Source: Prolixibacter sp. NT017
Lineage (GTDB): Bacteria; Bacteroidota; Bacteroidia; Bacteroidales; Prolixibacteraceae
Assembly (NCBI RefSeq): GCF_009617875.1
Contig: NZ_BLAV01000001.1
Location: 4,650,001 to 4,714,000 of the forward strand
Length of the DNA: 64,000 nucleotides
Direction: 5' to 3'
Part shown: positions 52,736 through 63,086 of the stretch, piece by piece
Layout: each line of letters begins with the position of its first letter
Position numbering within the stretch: the first letter of the stretch is position 1
The notes under the pieces: model-generated
What the model was told of the DNA's origin: nothing
Seen by the model: the letters and a program-made list of their open reading frames with translations, nothing else
Databases searched by the model: none
Translations under genes and position numbers: made by a program

Positions 52736-54265
52736 ATGAGTGAGAGAAAAGTGAGGGTTCGTTTTGCTCCAAGTCCGACCGGACCGCTGCATATGGGCGG
52801 AGTGCGTACCGCGCTGTTCAATTACCTGTTTGCCAAAGGACACGGAGGCGATTTCCTGCTCCGCATCGAAGATACCGACCAAAACCGCTACGTACCGGGT
52901 GCCGAGGAATACATCATGGAAAGTCTGGCATGGTGCGGAATGCAGATCGATGAAGGCCCTAAAGAAGGTGGGCCACATGGGCCGTACAGGCAGAGTGAGC
53001 GTAAAGAGTTGTACCATCAATATGCCGAGCAGTTGGTAGCCAGTGCTAATGCCTACTATGCTTTTGATACGCCGGAGGAACTCGAAGCTGCGCGGAGCGA
53101 TGCGGAAGCAAAAGGAGAAACTTTCACGTACAATGCGGCTACCCGTGGCAACATGAAGAACTCACTCTCACTGCCTGAGGACGAATGGAAGAAGATGTTG
53201 GCAGACGGCGTTCCCGCTGTTGTTCGTTTTCGGATGCCGGACAATGAATCGGTAACGGAGGATGATTTAATTCGTGGGCGGGTGACTTTCGAAACCTCGC
53301 TGCTCGATGACAAAGTATTGTACAAAGCCGATGGCATGCCAACCTACCACCTGGCCAATGTGGTGGATGATCACCTGATGGAGATTACACATGTTATTCG
53401 TGGCGAGGAGTGGTTGTCGTCGATGCCGCTGCATGTTTTGCTGTACCGGGCACTGGGCTGGAGCGATACCATGCCGCGCTTTGCTCACTTACCGCTTATC
53501 CTAAAGCCGGTGGGCAAAGGGAAGCTCTCGAAACGCGATGGTGATAAAATGGGTTTTCCGGTTTTCCCACTGGAGTGGAAAGACCCGAAATCGAATGAGA
53601 TTTCACGCGGCTACCGCGAAGATGGATATTTCCCCGAAGCATTCATCAATGTATTGGCTTTGCTGGGTTGGAATCCCGGGACAGAACAGGAGCTTTTCTC
53701 AATGGATGAACTGGTCAATGCCTTTTCGCTGGAGCGGGTTGGTAAATCGGGGTCCCGTTTCGATCCGGAAAAAACCAAGTGGTTCAACCATCAGTATCTG
53801 ATTGGGAAAAGTGATGATGAGCTGGCTGAATTATTTCTTCCGCTGTTGCAGGAAAAGGGAATTGATACCGGTTCTGAGATGGTCGCACGTATTTGCGGAA
53901 TGGTGAAAGAGCGTTGTAATTTCGTCCCGGAAATTTGGGAACAGAGTCATTTCTTTTTTGAAGCGCCAACTGAGTACGATGCAAAAGTGGTGAAAAAGCG
54001 TTGGAAAGAAGGTACGCCAGCTATGATGACTGAAATCGCTGATTTCCTGGAAACCGTGGAAAACTGGAAAGCACCGGAAATTAAAGAGCCTTTCTCAGCT
54101 TTCGTAAATGGGAAAGAGTGGGGATTTGGAGCGGTCATGAATGCTTTCCGGCTTTGCCTGGTAGGCGGTGGATTTGGTCCTGACCTATTCGAGATATGCG
54201 AAATTATTGGAAAGGAAGAAACCATTCGCCGGATACGGGACGGGGTAGCCAGTATTAGTCGATAG
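52736..54265 (+). CDS. gltX: Glutamate--tRNA ligase
   Basis: A 509-residue class I aminoacyl-tRNA synthetase. ATG 52736 ([10 protein letters not shown]) is preferred; the in-frame TTG 33 bp upstream would add an unusual tail. The HIGH-equivalent is '[18 protein letters not shown]' (the family form, His-Met-Gly-Gly) near residues 13-30, and the KMSKS-equivalent is 'GKLSKRDGD' around 263-271. The glutamate-binding '[10 protein letters not shown]' and the C-terminal anticodon-binding helical domain are complete. It charges tRNA-Glu and may also serve tRNA-Gln for GatCAB amidation, which cannot be decided here. Confidence 0.96.
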   Translation: MSERKVRVRFAPSPTGPLHMGGVRTALFNYLFAKGHGGDFLLRIEDTDQNRYVPGAEEYIMESLAWCGMQIDEGPKEGGPHGPYRQSERKELYHQYAEQLVASANAYYAFDTPEELEAARSDAEAKGETFTYNAATRGNMKNSLSLPEDEWKKMLADGVPAVVRFRMPDNESVTEDDLIRGRVTFETSLLDDKVLYKADGMPTYHLANVVDDHLMEITHVIRGEEWLSSMPLHVLLYRALGWSDTMPRFAHLPLILKPVGKGKLSKRDGDKMGFPVFPLEWKDPKSNEISRGYREDGYFPEAFINVLALLGWNPGTEQELFSMDELVNAFSLERVGKSGSRFDPEKTKWFNHQYLIGKSDDELAELFLPLLQEKGIDTGSEMVARICGMVKERCNFVPEIWEQSHFFFEAPTEYDAKVVKKRWKEGTPAMMTEIADFLETVENWKAPEIKEPFSAFVNGKEWGFGAVMNAFRLCLVGGGFGPDLFEICEIIGKEETIRRIRDGVASISR

Positions 54266-54283
54266 CTATTTAGATAAACTTAT

Positions 54284-54325
54284 AAAAGAGGGTTGCCTGT
54301 TTTTCAGGTGACCCTCTTTTGTTTT
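54284..54325 (+). terminator. Terminator after gltX
   Basis: Stem AAAAGAGGGT (54284-54293) with ACCCTCTTTT (54311-54320), with an inner CCTG/CAGG extension, followed by a T-rich run. Confidence 0.85.
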
Positions 54326-54718
54326 AATGTTCATGTTTGTAGTGAAATATGAGTCTGTGATAGCCAATAAATGTTCTTTCTGTATAAATTATGATAGATA
54401 ATAGACTGTTTTTATTTTTATAAATGATAATTATGTTTCTATGATTAATGATCCTGGGATAATATTTATACTCAGTCTGGTATGTTAAATGACATGTGGG
54501 TGGGCTACCCGATATCTTTGAAAGTGCTAATTTTATTGACATATAGATGATTCCAGAGCTGGTCTCCTAAACATAATAACCTCTTATGTATTGATAATCA
54601 AGGCATCTTTATTTATCATACTCTTACATTTCAAACCTTTTTGCCGTATATTTATTTACTGTGAAGATGCCTCCTGGTATCTTTCTGTAGCTTAATACTA
54701 ACCTCTAACCTCAGTTTT
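54326..54718 (+). promoter_or_regulatory. AT-rich leader region of the cadherin-repeat gene
   Basis: About 390 bp without a credible ORF and clearly more AT-rich than its neighbours. An exact TAnnTTTG box (TATCTTTG, 54513-54520) lies ~200 bp upstream of the ATG at 54719, which would give a long 5' leader. No stable hairpin or riboswitch core was recognised. Confidence 0.35.
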
Positions 54719-57700
54719 ATGAAGAAACCTCTACTCTTGTCATTTATTATCCTATTAATCGGAATAAATGTTATGGCAGCAGGGGGACCTGGCCTGACTG
54801 ACTTTTCGTCCCCCGGGAATACCCGAAATGATCTGGAATTATTAGCAGGTACGGCGCCTGTTATTACAACTACCGGACCCTTTAGTATTGCTGAAAATAG
54901 TGCGGTTAATGATCCTGTGACGACTCTTAATGGTACGGATGATGATGGAACTCTTCAAAACTGGACCATTGTTTCAGCTACAACAGTTGACGTATTTTCT
55001 ATTGATCCCTCGACAGGTGATATAACGGTAGCGAATAGTTCACTTTTAGACTATGAGACGATTCAGTCTGTCACACTCACAGTTACGGTTAGTGACGGGC
55101 CGGAAGGAGATGCTGCGACTTTAACCAGTGCACCGGTTGATATAGTTATAAACCTGACAGATGTCAACGAGTTTACTCCGGTGGTTGAACCTGCCGGTCC
55201 GTTTACGATTGCTGAGAACACCTCCACCACTACCCTTATTGTGAAGATGACTGCAAAGGATGATGATGGTTCAGCAACGTTTAGTGGATGGACGATTTCG
55301 AGTGGAAATTCTTCCGGGGCGTTTGCCATTGATGCATCTTCAGGAGAGCTCACAGTTGTTAATAGTTCTGTACTGGATTACGAAACCACTACCTCGTTCA
55401 CTATAGGTGTAAAGGTCAGTGACGGAACAAATCTCAGCGAAGAAGAAACTGTAACCGTCAATCTAGTCGATCTTAATGATGAGATTCCAGTTATCGACTC
55501 CGGGCAGGGATATACTATTGATGAAAATACGTCAGTCGGAACAGAGCTTGGAGCAAGCGGTTTGACAGCCACAGATGCTGATGCGGGAACCTCTTTTTCT
55601 GGATGGATCATTAGCAGTAATGTTGACCCTGACGGAGATGGGAATTTCGCTTTCTCTATCAATGGAGATAGCGGCCGGTTGTCAGTTAATGATGCAGATG
55701 ATTTGGACTATGAAACGAATCCGTCTTTGACGATTGGCGTAAAGGTTAGTGATGGCTTGAATCTTAGTGACGAGGAAACTGTGACAGTTAGCCTGGTAGA
55801 TCTTAATGATGAAATACCGATAGTTACAGCGAATCAAAGTTTTACTATCGATGAAAATACATCTGTTGGAACGGCAGTTGGGACAAGTGGTTTGGCAGCC
55901 ACAGATGCTGATGCCGGGACTTCTTTTTCGGAATGGATAATTAGTACTAACGTCGATCCGGATGGGGATGGAAATCAGGCTTTCTCTATCGATGCCGGTA
56001 CCGGACAGTTGTCTGTTAATGATGCAGATGATTTGGACTATGAAACGAATCCGTCTTTGACGATTGGCGTAAAGGTTAGTGATAGTAAAAATCTTAGCGC
56101 AGAGCAAAACGTGACCATTAACCTGAATAACCTGAATGATGAAGCTCCCGTTATAACCGCCGATCAACGTTTTTCTATTCCGGAAAATAGTGCATATGAC
56201 TATTCGGTGGGGACAGTGGCCGTGACGGATCCTGATTCGCCGTTGCCCACTACGTACCATGATTGGAGCATTAAGAGTGGAAACACAAACGGAGCTTTTT
56301 CAATTGATGCCTCTACCGGCGAAATCAAAGTAGCTAACAGTTCAGAACTTGATTTGGAAACTACAACTTCATTTACTCTGGGGCTAACCGTGAATGACGG
56401 AGATAATACCAGCGCTCAGGAAACTGTTACCATCCATTTGACTGACGTTAACGATATCGATCCGGTGATTACTTCCGACCAATCCTTTGATGTGGATGAG
56501 CTTAGTGATAATGGTACGGTGGTTGGTACTGTGAAGGCAACAGATGGCGATACTACCACTACGAGTTTTTCATCATGGACTATTAAAGATGGCAATACTG
56601 CAGATAACGCTTTTACGATTAATGGTACATCTGGAGAGATAACGGTGGCCAATTCGTCTGCATTGGATATCACAGTGAATCCAACTTTTACGTTGACCCT
56701 TAGTGTTAGCGATGGCGTCAATACCAGCGCAGATGAGACGGTAACCATTAGTCTAACTGATATCAACAATCAAAATCCGGTTGTCACCAATGGCCAGACG
56801 TTTGATGTGGATGAAAACAGTGCTGCGACTACGTCGGTCGGAACGGTGGCTGCTACGGATGCAGACTCCAATACAACTTTCCAGAATTGGACAATTACCA
56901 GCAATGTGAATGGAGATGGTGACGCCAACGATGCTTTTGCTATTGATGCTTCTACGGGAGAAATAACGGTTAATGATGCAGACGATTTGGATAGGGAAGC
57001 CAACGCTTCTTTGATTATTCAAGTTACTGTTAGTGATGGAGCCAATACATCATCGGCTGAAAATGTAACCATCAATTTAAATGATGTGAATGATGTCATT
57101 CCGGTTGTTGATACCGGGCAATCTTTCAGCATAGCCGAGAATAGTGCAAACGGTACGGTTGTCGGAACAGCAACAGCATCGGATGGTGATGTTTCATCAA
57201 CAACCTTCCAGAATTGGACAATCTCATCAAGCACAGTTGCAGGGGCTTTTGCAATTGATGCTTCGACGGGACAAATTACCGTCGCTAACTCGACTGCTCT
57301 GGATCGGGAAACCGTGGAAACCATCACACTTGGTTTGACGGTGGGAGACGGCGTTAATACCAGCGCCGCACAGGATGTGACTATCACATTGACGGATGTA
57401 AATGATGTGACTCCGGTGATAACTGCCAGCCAGGTATTCAATGTGGATGAAGGAAGCGCCAACGCTACCGTGGTGGGAACCGTTGCAGCAACCGATCAGG
57501 ATGTAACTTCAACTACTTTCCACGATTGGACCATTACCGGCGGTAATACAGATAATGCTTTCGGGATTAATGCTTCTTCCGGACAGATAACGGTGACGAA
57601 CAGTTCGGCATTGGACTTTGCGGTCAATCCATCTTTTACACTAACGTTAACGGTTAGTGACGGTACCAATACCAGTGCCGAAGGGAGTGTTACCATCAAT

Positions 57701-60700
57701 TTGAATGACGTAAATAATCAGGCACCGGTTATCACAGCCGACCAAACCTTCACGATAGACGAAAACAGTGTCAATTCGAATGTTGTCGGAACTGTTGCCG
57801 CTACTGATCCTGATGCAGGAACCACTTTCCAGGATTGGACCATTGTTTCCGGCAACACGAACAATGCATTTGCGATTAATGTGTCGACCGGCGAAATTAC
57901 GGTAGCGACAAGCACGGCCCTGGATAAGGAAACAACGTCATCTTTCACGCTTAGTTTAACGGTTAGCGATGGTGTGAATACCAGTGCAGAGCAGACTATT
58001 GCCATTACTTTGAATGATTTGAACGATGAGGTTCCGGTGGTGACAGCCAATCAGACTTTCTCTATCGATGAAAACAGTGCGAATGGTTCATCTGTAGGAA
58101 CGGTTCTGGCCACTGACGGTGATGTAACGGCTACGACTTTCCAGAATTGGACGATTACCGATGGAAACACCAACGGAGCATTCGCCATTAATGGTTCTAC
58201 CGGTGAAATCACAGTCGCTAAATCAACAGAGCTCAACAGGGAAGTCGTGACTTCCTACACGTTAACCGTTACTGTTGATGATGGCGTGAATACCAGTGCA
58301 GCCCAAACTCTTACGGTGGATGTGAATGATGTGAATGATGTATTGCCGGTTATTACCGCTAATCAGTCCTTTACTATTGATGAAAATAGTGTCGGTGGAA
58401 CGGTTGTGGGAACTTTAACGGCGACGGACGGAGACGTCACAGCAACGACATTCCAGACATGGCAAATCGTTTCCAACGTGAATGGTGACGGGGACGTTAA
58501 CAACGCCTTTACAATTAACACCGGGACGGGGGAGATAACAGTGAATGATGCCGGCGACTTGGACCGCGAAGCTGCTTCTTCTTTTACGATTGGAGTAACA
58601 GTAAGCGACGGAGTCAATACCAGTGCTCAGCAGGACGTGGTCATTTATTTAAATGATTTGAACGACGAAGCACCGGTTATAACAGCTAATCAGAGTTTCT
58701 CTATTGACGAGAACTCCCCGGACGATATGGTGATTGGAACGCTCGTGGCAACTGATATTGATGTGACGGCTACGACTTTTGAAAATTGGAGGATTGTCTC
58801 GAATGTGAATCCTGATAATGATGTTTTGAATGCTTTCGGTATCAATGATGCAACAGGCGAAATCTTTGTCAATGATTCAACAGATCTCGATCGGGAAGCG
58901 AATGCTTCACTGACCATCCAGGTAACGGTTTCGGATGGTGTAAATACCAGCGATCCGGTGGATGTCGTGATTAATTTGAATGAACTGAATGATGTTGCAC
59001 CGGTGGTGACCGCCAATCAATCTTTTACCATTAAGGAAAAAAGTGATGTTGGAACAACGGCTGGAACCCTTGCTGCAACCGATGGCGATATCAGTGCAAC
59101 AACCTTCCAAAATTGGCTCATCGCCACGAATATAGATGTAGACGGTGACGGAACAGGCGCTTTTGCGCTGAATATCGATACGGGAGTACTCACCGTCGCC
59201 GATTCAGACGATCTGGACCGTGAGCAAAATGCTTCTTTGACCATTCGGGTAACCGTTGGAGATGGCGTGAATACCAGTGATACGGCCGATGTGGTTGTTA
59301 ATTTGAGCGACACCAACAACCAGCCTCCGGTGGTTACGGCCGGACAATCCTTTCCGGTTAATGAGAACACTACCAATAGAACCGAGGTAGGTACGGTGGT
59401 TGCTACTGATGCTGATGTAACGGCTACCACGTTCCGCGATTGGACGATTGTTGGTGGTAATGATGCCGGAACATTTGCCATCAATGATTCGACGGGAGTC
59501 ATTACTGTTGCGGACAGTACCTTGCTCGACCGCGAAACTATTGAATCGATCGTGTTGAGTATTACCGTGAGTGATAGCATTAATGTGAGTGCTCCGGAGG
59601 ATGTTACGATTACACTGAATGACGTCAATGATGTGGCACCGGTGGTTACCGCTGACCAGTCATTTACCATTGAAGAGAACAGTGCCAACGATTTGGTTAT
59701 CGGAACGCTGGTGGCAACCGATGGTGATGTATCGGCTACTACCTTCCAAAACTGGAATATCCTTACAGGAAATGCTTCCGGAACCTTTGCTCTTGACGAA
59801 TCTACTGGAGCGTTGTCTGTCGCTGACAGTACGGCACTTGATCGCGAAACTACTTCATCTTTCACTCTCGGTGTAGTAACCGGTGACGGGGTGAATACCG
59901 GCGATACAGTAGATGTAGTCATCAATCTCACCGATGTGAACGATGTGACGCCGGTTGTTACAGCCGATCAATCATTCAATGTTGACGAAAACAGTGTTGC
60001 CGGTACGACCATTGGAACGGTGCTCGCAACCGATGGTGACGTGACTCCAACAACCTTTACCAATTGGACAATTAGCACTGGAAATGATGATAATGCATTT
60101 GCCATTGATAGTTTGTCAGGTGTTCTTTCTGTCAACGATCCGGCAACGCTTGATCGCGAAGTCCTCGATTCATTGATTATCGGTGTCTTTGTCAGCGATG
60201 GACTGGATACCAGTGTAGTGCAAAATGTAACGATTCACCTGAATGATGTGAACGATGTTCTTCCTGTTATTGCAGCTGATTCGACATTTGCCATTGATGA
60301 GAACAGTCCTGCCGGCACGGTTGTGGGAACAGCTTCAGCTACGGATGGCGATGTAACCCCAACAACTTTCTCCAATTGGACTATCGTTGATGGAAACACA
60401 GGAGGAGCTTTCGCCATCGATGGCAATTCCGGCCAGATTACCGTTGCACAAAGCTCGGCACTGGACCGTGAAAAAATCGATACCCTGAAGCTGAGTGTAA
60501 CGGTTAGCGATGGAGTGAATACCAGTGCTCCTGAGTTGGTCATTGTAACTCTGAACGATGTGAATGATATTCTGCCGGTTATTGCTGCCGGACAATCGTT
60601 TACCCTTCCGGAGAATACGGTGGTAGGAACGTCTGTTGGTAAGATAGAAGTTGCCGACAGCGATGTGACTGCCAGCACGTTCAACAATTGGCAAATATCG

Positions 60701-61471
60701 ACCAATTTCGATGGAAACGGTGACGGTAATCCAACCTTTGCCATCGATAGTCTATCGGGTAACCTGACGGTCAACGATCCGGGTGATCTCGATTTCGAAA
60801 CTGTGCCGGATTTTAACATCGCCGTAACGGTTGACGACAGTGTGAATACCAGCCTTCCGGTGGAAGTAGCCTTGCATCTGACGGATAAAAACGACAATGC
60901 ACCGGTTATTATCACGATGCCTTATTTCACCATCCAGGAAAATTCCGAGATTGGAACACTGGTGGCCCAGTTTGAAGCTACGGACGTAGATGTTACGCCG
61001 GCAACCTTTACCTGGCACATTGTGAAAAATACTGATCCGGACATGGATGGGGCGGAAGCGTTTATCATTAATGAATCGAATGGTAATCTGTATATCCGCG
61101 ACAAAGATGATTTCGATTATGAAGCCAACGATGAGCTGAAAGTCAGGATATCTGTCTGGGATGGCATTAACCGGAGTGACTATCTGGAAGTAATCATCGG
61201 CATCACAAATGATACCAGTGACGATGTAACAACCGGTTTGGATGACCTTGCCTTGAAAGAGGTGAAGGTGTACCCGAACCCTGCTCAAAGTTATTTCTAT
61301 ATAGACGGTCCTGTCGGGGAAACCGTACATCTGATCGACATGAATGGTAGATTGGTGAAAACAGCGCTGATGGAATCAAATATCCAACGCTTTGATCTAT
61401 CCGGAACTCCAAAGGGAATCTACCTGGTGCAGATACAGCACAAAACCGTATCAAAAGTAATTGTCAGGTAA
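54719..61471 (+). CDS. Giant cadherin-repeat adhesin with T9SS sorting domain
   Basis: A 2250-residue secreted protein. A signal peptide (1-20, 'GINVMAAGG') is followed by about 20 tandem cadherin-like repeats of roughly 90-110 residues. Each opens with a 'PVVTADQSFTIDENS' type segment and closes with 'VTINLNDVND'. The acidic 'DxNDxxP' junctions are calcium ligands in cadherins, so a calcium-stiffened rod is expected. The last ~75 residues are a type A T9SS domain ('VKVYPNPAQSYFYI', 'LIDMNGRLVK', 'GIYLVQIQ'). Probably a cell-surface adhesion or biofilm protein exported through SprA. Some repeats are nearly identical at DNA level. No enzymatic domain is seen. Confidence 0.9.
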   Translation: MKKPLLLSFIILLIGINVMAAGGPGLTDFSSPGNTRNDLELLAGTAPVITTTGPFSIAENSAVNDPVTTLNGTDDDGTLQNWTIVSATTVDVFSIDPSTGDITVANSSLLDYETIQSVTLTVTVSDGPEGDAATLTSAPVDIVINLTDVNEFTPVVEPAGPFTIAENTSTTTLIVKMTAKDDDGSATFSGWTISSGNSSGAFAIDASSGELTVVNSSVLDYETTTSFTIGVKVSDGTNLSEEETVTVNLVDLNDEIPVIDSGQGYTIDENTSVGTELGASGLTATDADAGTSFSGWIISSNVDPDGDGNFAFSINGDSGRLSVNDADDLDYETNPSLTIGVKVSDGLNLSDEETVTVSLVDLNDEIPIVTANQSFTIDENTSVGTAVGTSGLAATDADAGTSFSEWIISTNVDPDGDGNQAFSIDAGTGQLSVNDADDLDYETNPSLTIGVKVSDSKNLSAEQNVTINLNNLNDEAPVITADQRFSIPENSAYDYSVGTVAVTDPDSPLPTTYHDWSIKSGNTNGAFSIDASTGEIKVANSSELDLETTTSFTLGLTVNDGDNTSAQETVTIHLTDVNDIDPVITSDQSFDVDELSDNGTVVGTVKATDGDTTTTSFSSWTIKDGNTADNAFTINGTSGEITVANSSALDITVNPTFTLTLSVSDGVNTSADETVTISLTDINNQNPVVTNGQTFDVDENSAATTSVGTVAATDADSNTTFQNWTITSNVNGDGDANDAFAIDASTGEITVNDADDLDREANASLIIQVTVSDGANTSSAENVTINLNDVNDVIPVVDTGQSFSIAENSANGTVVGTATASDGDVSSTTFQNWTISSSTVAGAFAIDASTGQITVANSTALDRETVETITLGLTVGDGVNTSAAQDVTITLTDVNDVTPVITASQVFNVDEGSANATVVGTVAATDQDVTSTTFHDWTITGGNTDNAFGINASSGQITVTNSSALDFAVNPSFTLTLTVSDGTNTSAEGSVTINLNDVNNQAPVITADQTFTIDENSVNSNVVGTVAATDPDAGTTFQDWTIVSGNTNNAFAINVSTGEITVATSTALDKETTSSFTLSLTVSDGVNTSAEQTIAITLNDLNDEVPVVTANQTFSIDENSANGSSVGTVLATDGDVTATTFQNWTITDGNTNGAFAINGSTGEITVAKSTELNREVVTSYTLTVTVDDGVNTSAAQTLTVDVNDVNDVLPVITANQSFTIDENSVGGTVVGTLTATDGDVTATTFQTWQIVSNVNGDGDVNNAFTINTGTGEITVNDAGDLDREAASSFTIGVTVSDGVNTSAQQDVVIYLNDLNDEAPVITANQSFSIDENSPDDMVIGTLVATDIDVTATTFENWRIVSNVNPDNDVLNAFGINDATGEIFVNDSTDLDREANASLTIQVTVSDGVNTSDPVDVVINLNELNDVAPVVTANQSFTIKEKSDVGTTAGTLAATDGDISATTFQNWLIATNIDVDGDGTGAFALNIDTGVLTVADSDDLDREQNASLTIRVTVGDGVNTSDTADVVVNLSDTNNQPPVVTAGQSFPVNENTTNRTEVGTVVATDADVTATTFRDWTIVGGNDAGTFAINDSTGVITVADSTLLDRETIESIVLSITVSDSINVSAPEDVTITLNDVNDVAPVVTADQSFTIEENSANDLVIGTLVATDGDVSATTFQNWNILTGNASGTFALDESTGALSVADSTALDRETTSSFTLGVVTGDGVNTGDTVDVVINLTDVNDVTPVVTADQSFNVDENSVAGTTIGTVLATDGDVTPTTFTNWTISTGNDDNAFAIDSLSGVLSVNDPATLDREVLDSLIIGVFVSDGLDTSVVQNVTIHLNDVNDVLPVIAADSTFAIDENSPAGTVVGTASATDGDVTPTTFSNWTIVDGNTGGAFAIDGNSGQITVAQSSALDREKIDTLKLSVTVSDGVNTSAPELVIVTLNDVNDILPVIAAGQSFTLPENTVVGTSVGKIEVADSDVTASTFNNWQISTNFDGNGDGNPTFAIDSLSGNLTVNDPGDLDFETVPDFNIAVTVDDSVNTSLPVEVALHLTDKNDNAPVIITMPYFTIQENSEIGTLVAQFEATDVDVTPATFTWHIVKNTDPDMDGAEAFIINESNGNLYIRDKDDFDYEANDELKVRISVWDGINRSDYLEVIIGITNDTSDDVTTGLDDLALKEVKVYPNPAQSYFYIDGPVGETVHLIDMNGRLVKTALMESNIQRFDLSGTPKGIYLVQIQHKTVSKVIVR

Positions 61472-61495
61472 TTTCCGGATTTCTCCTACAATCCG

Positions 61496-61526
61496 AAGGC
61501 TCTCCTGTTTCAGGGGAGCCTTTTTT
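61496..61526 (+). terminator. Terminator after the cadherin-repeat gene
   Basis: A 12 bp stem, AAGGCTCTCCTG with CAGGGGAGCCTT (one G-U pair), tight loop, then six T. It lies 24 bp after the stop. Confidence 0.88.
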
Positions 61527-61673
61527 AGTTTGGATATTTATTCCGCGAAGGATATGATAACCTGAAGTTAAGATTATGTTTTGTCGCAAATCACGACTTT
61601 TTTGCGATTTCTTTGGCTGCACGTTCCTGAAACTGTATTTTCGTGGTAACTAGACGTTCGTAAAGCATCTGTT

Positions 61674-62588
61674 ATGGTTTATCCTACACATCATAAAAAG
61701 CCAGCTACTGCCCGACCCTTTTTGAAGTGGGCAGGTGGAAAAAGGCAGCTTTTGCCGGTTATTACAGATGCGCTTCCGAAAGATTTGGAGAAAAAACCCT
61801 TTGTGTATGTCGAGCCTTTCGTGGGCAGTGGGGCTGTACTTTTCAGGATGCTCGACAAATTTCCCAACATTGAAAAAGCTGTCATCAACGATGTTAATGA
61901 AGATTTGATTCATGCCTACCGGACTATTCAGGAGGAGCCGGATGCATTGATTGAGGCTTTGCAGCAACTGGAGAAAGAGTATTACGGTAACCCGGAAGAG
62001 GAGTTCCGGCAAATGCATTACCAGATGGTGCGACAGCTTTTCAATGAGCGGAAAGCGTCAAGAGCCCATCATACAGCTTACCTTATTTTTCTGAACCGGA
62101 CGTGTTACAACGGATTGTACCGCGTGAACAAGGAGAATCAGTTCAATGTGCCTTTCGGGAAACACAAAAATCCGAAGATTTGCAATGAGGCTAACATCCG
62201 GTTGGTGCACAAAGCCTTGCAGAAGGTGGAGATTCGGCTGGGCGATTTTGATGCGTTAAACGACCTGGTGACTCCCGATGCTTTTTTCTACTTCGATCCA
62301 CCCTACAAGCCTATCAGTTCAACGGCTTCATTTAATGCTTATTCGCAGAATGGATTTGGTGACGGCGATCAGGAACGCCTGAAGGGATTTTGCGACAAGT
62401 TGCACGAAACGGGAGCCCATTGGCTGCTCAGCAATTCCGATCCGAAGAACGAAGATCCGGAAAATCATTTCTTCGATGAATTGTACGGTGATTATCAAAT
62501 CGAACGGGTGCAGGCGCGCCGGGCAATCAACTCGCGTGGAAGCCGGCGCGGAGAAATCAGTGAGTTGCTGATTCGGAATTACGACTAA
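61674..62588 (+). CDS. D12-class DNA N6-adenine methyltransferase (Dam/DpnM-like)
   Basis: A 304-residue alpha-class methyltransferase. 'FLKWAGGKRQLLP' (16-28) and the AdoMet motif 'EPFVGSGAV' (47-55) precede the catalytic motif Asp-Pro-Pro-Tyr (208-211). 'NRTCYNGLYRVN' (141-152) is the Dam/DpnM-like signature between them. Dam and DpnM methylate GATC; the same target here is only likely, not shown. No restriction enzyme gene is recognisable next to it, so it is either a solitary methyltransferase or partnered with the unknown convergent gene whose stop overlaps this one by 4 bp. Confidence 0.9.
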   Translation: MVYPTHHKKPATARPFLKWAGGKRQLLPVITDALPKDLEKKPFVYVEPFVGSGAVLFRMLDKFPNIEKAVINDVNEDLIHAYRTIQEEPDALIEALQQLEKEYYGNPEEEFRQMHYQMVRQLFNERKASRAHHTAYLIFLNRTCYNGLYRVNKENQFNVPFGKHKNPKICNEANIRLVHKALQKVEIRLGDFDALNDLVTPDAFFYFDPPYKPISSTASFNAYSQNGFGDGDQERLKGFCDKLHETGAHWLLSNSDPKNEDPENHFFDELYGDYQIERVQARRAINSRGSRRGEISELLIRNYD

Positions 62589-63067
62589 AATCCTTTTTCA
62601 AGTATCAGTTTATCGAGTTCGTTTGCAGATTTTCCTTTACTGAATGTGGCAGCCTGTTCGGGTGAGTTATCCTCTATTAATATTTGATGAATACCTAATC
62701 GTTTAATCCGCTTTTTCAGAATCGCACGCGCTTTGTTCTCTTCCGCTACCATTCCATAATAGATGACCGTTAGCCATTGTTCCACTTCATCTGTCAGTTC
62801 ATCGTATTTTAATGATAACCGTTTGATGCGTCTTAAAATCAGCGGGTCGACAACTTTCCCGGTAGGTGCATAAACCGTTATGAAATCGTCGTAGAGCTTC
62901 TGCCGGCCGAAACGATTACCGATGGTTTTCAGCTTTTGAAAGTATTCCTTATCCCGTGGAGCCACAGTTTTTCCTTCCGGAGAACGAAGGAAAACGCACC
63001 AGTCATCGAATTTGCCACGGCCAAAGAAAACGACCGCCCCATTGGTTAACGTGGTTGGATCGTGCAT
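62585..63067 (-). CDS. Unknown protein convergent with the adenine methyltransferase
   Basis: A 160-residue soluble protein beginning MHDPTTLTNGAVVFFGRGKFDDWCVFLRS. It has a basic helical middle ('PLILRRIKRLSLKYDELTDEVEQWLTVIYYG') and a Lys-rich C-terminal half ('NKARAILKKRIKRLG'). No signal peptide, membrane helix or known catalytic motif is seen. Its stop codon overlaps the methyltransferase stop by 4 bp in convergent orientation. I have a vague memory of similar proteins in Bacteroidota but no reliable family. The positive charge would allow nucleic-acid binding. Function not assigned. Confidence 0.6.
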   Translation of the reverse strand: MHDPTTLTNGAVVFFGRGKFDDWCVFLRSPEGKTVAPRDKEYFQKLKTIGNRFGRQKLYDDFITVYAPTGKVVDPLILRRIKRLSLKYDELTDEVEQWLTVIYYGMVAEENKARAILKKRIKRLGIHQILIEDNSPEQAATFSKGKSANELDKLILEKGF

Positions 63068-63086
63068 CGGTAATTTTCAACCCGGC

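Noticed and set aside
55063..61330. Several long minus-strand frames opposite the cadherin gene
   Set aside because: They are mirror effects of the repetitive coding strand, with Ser/Val-rich low-complexity products.
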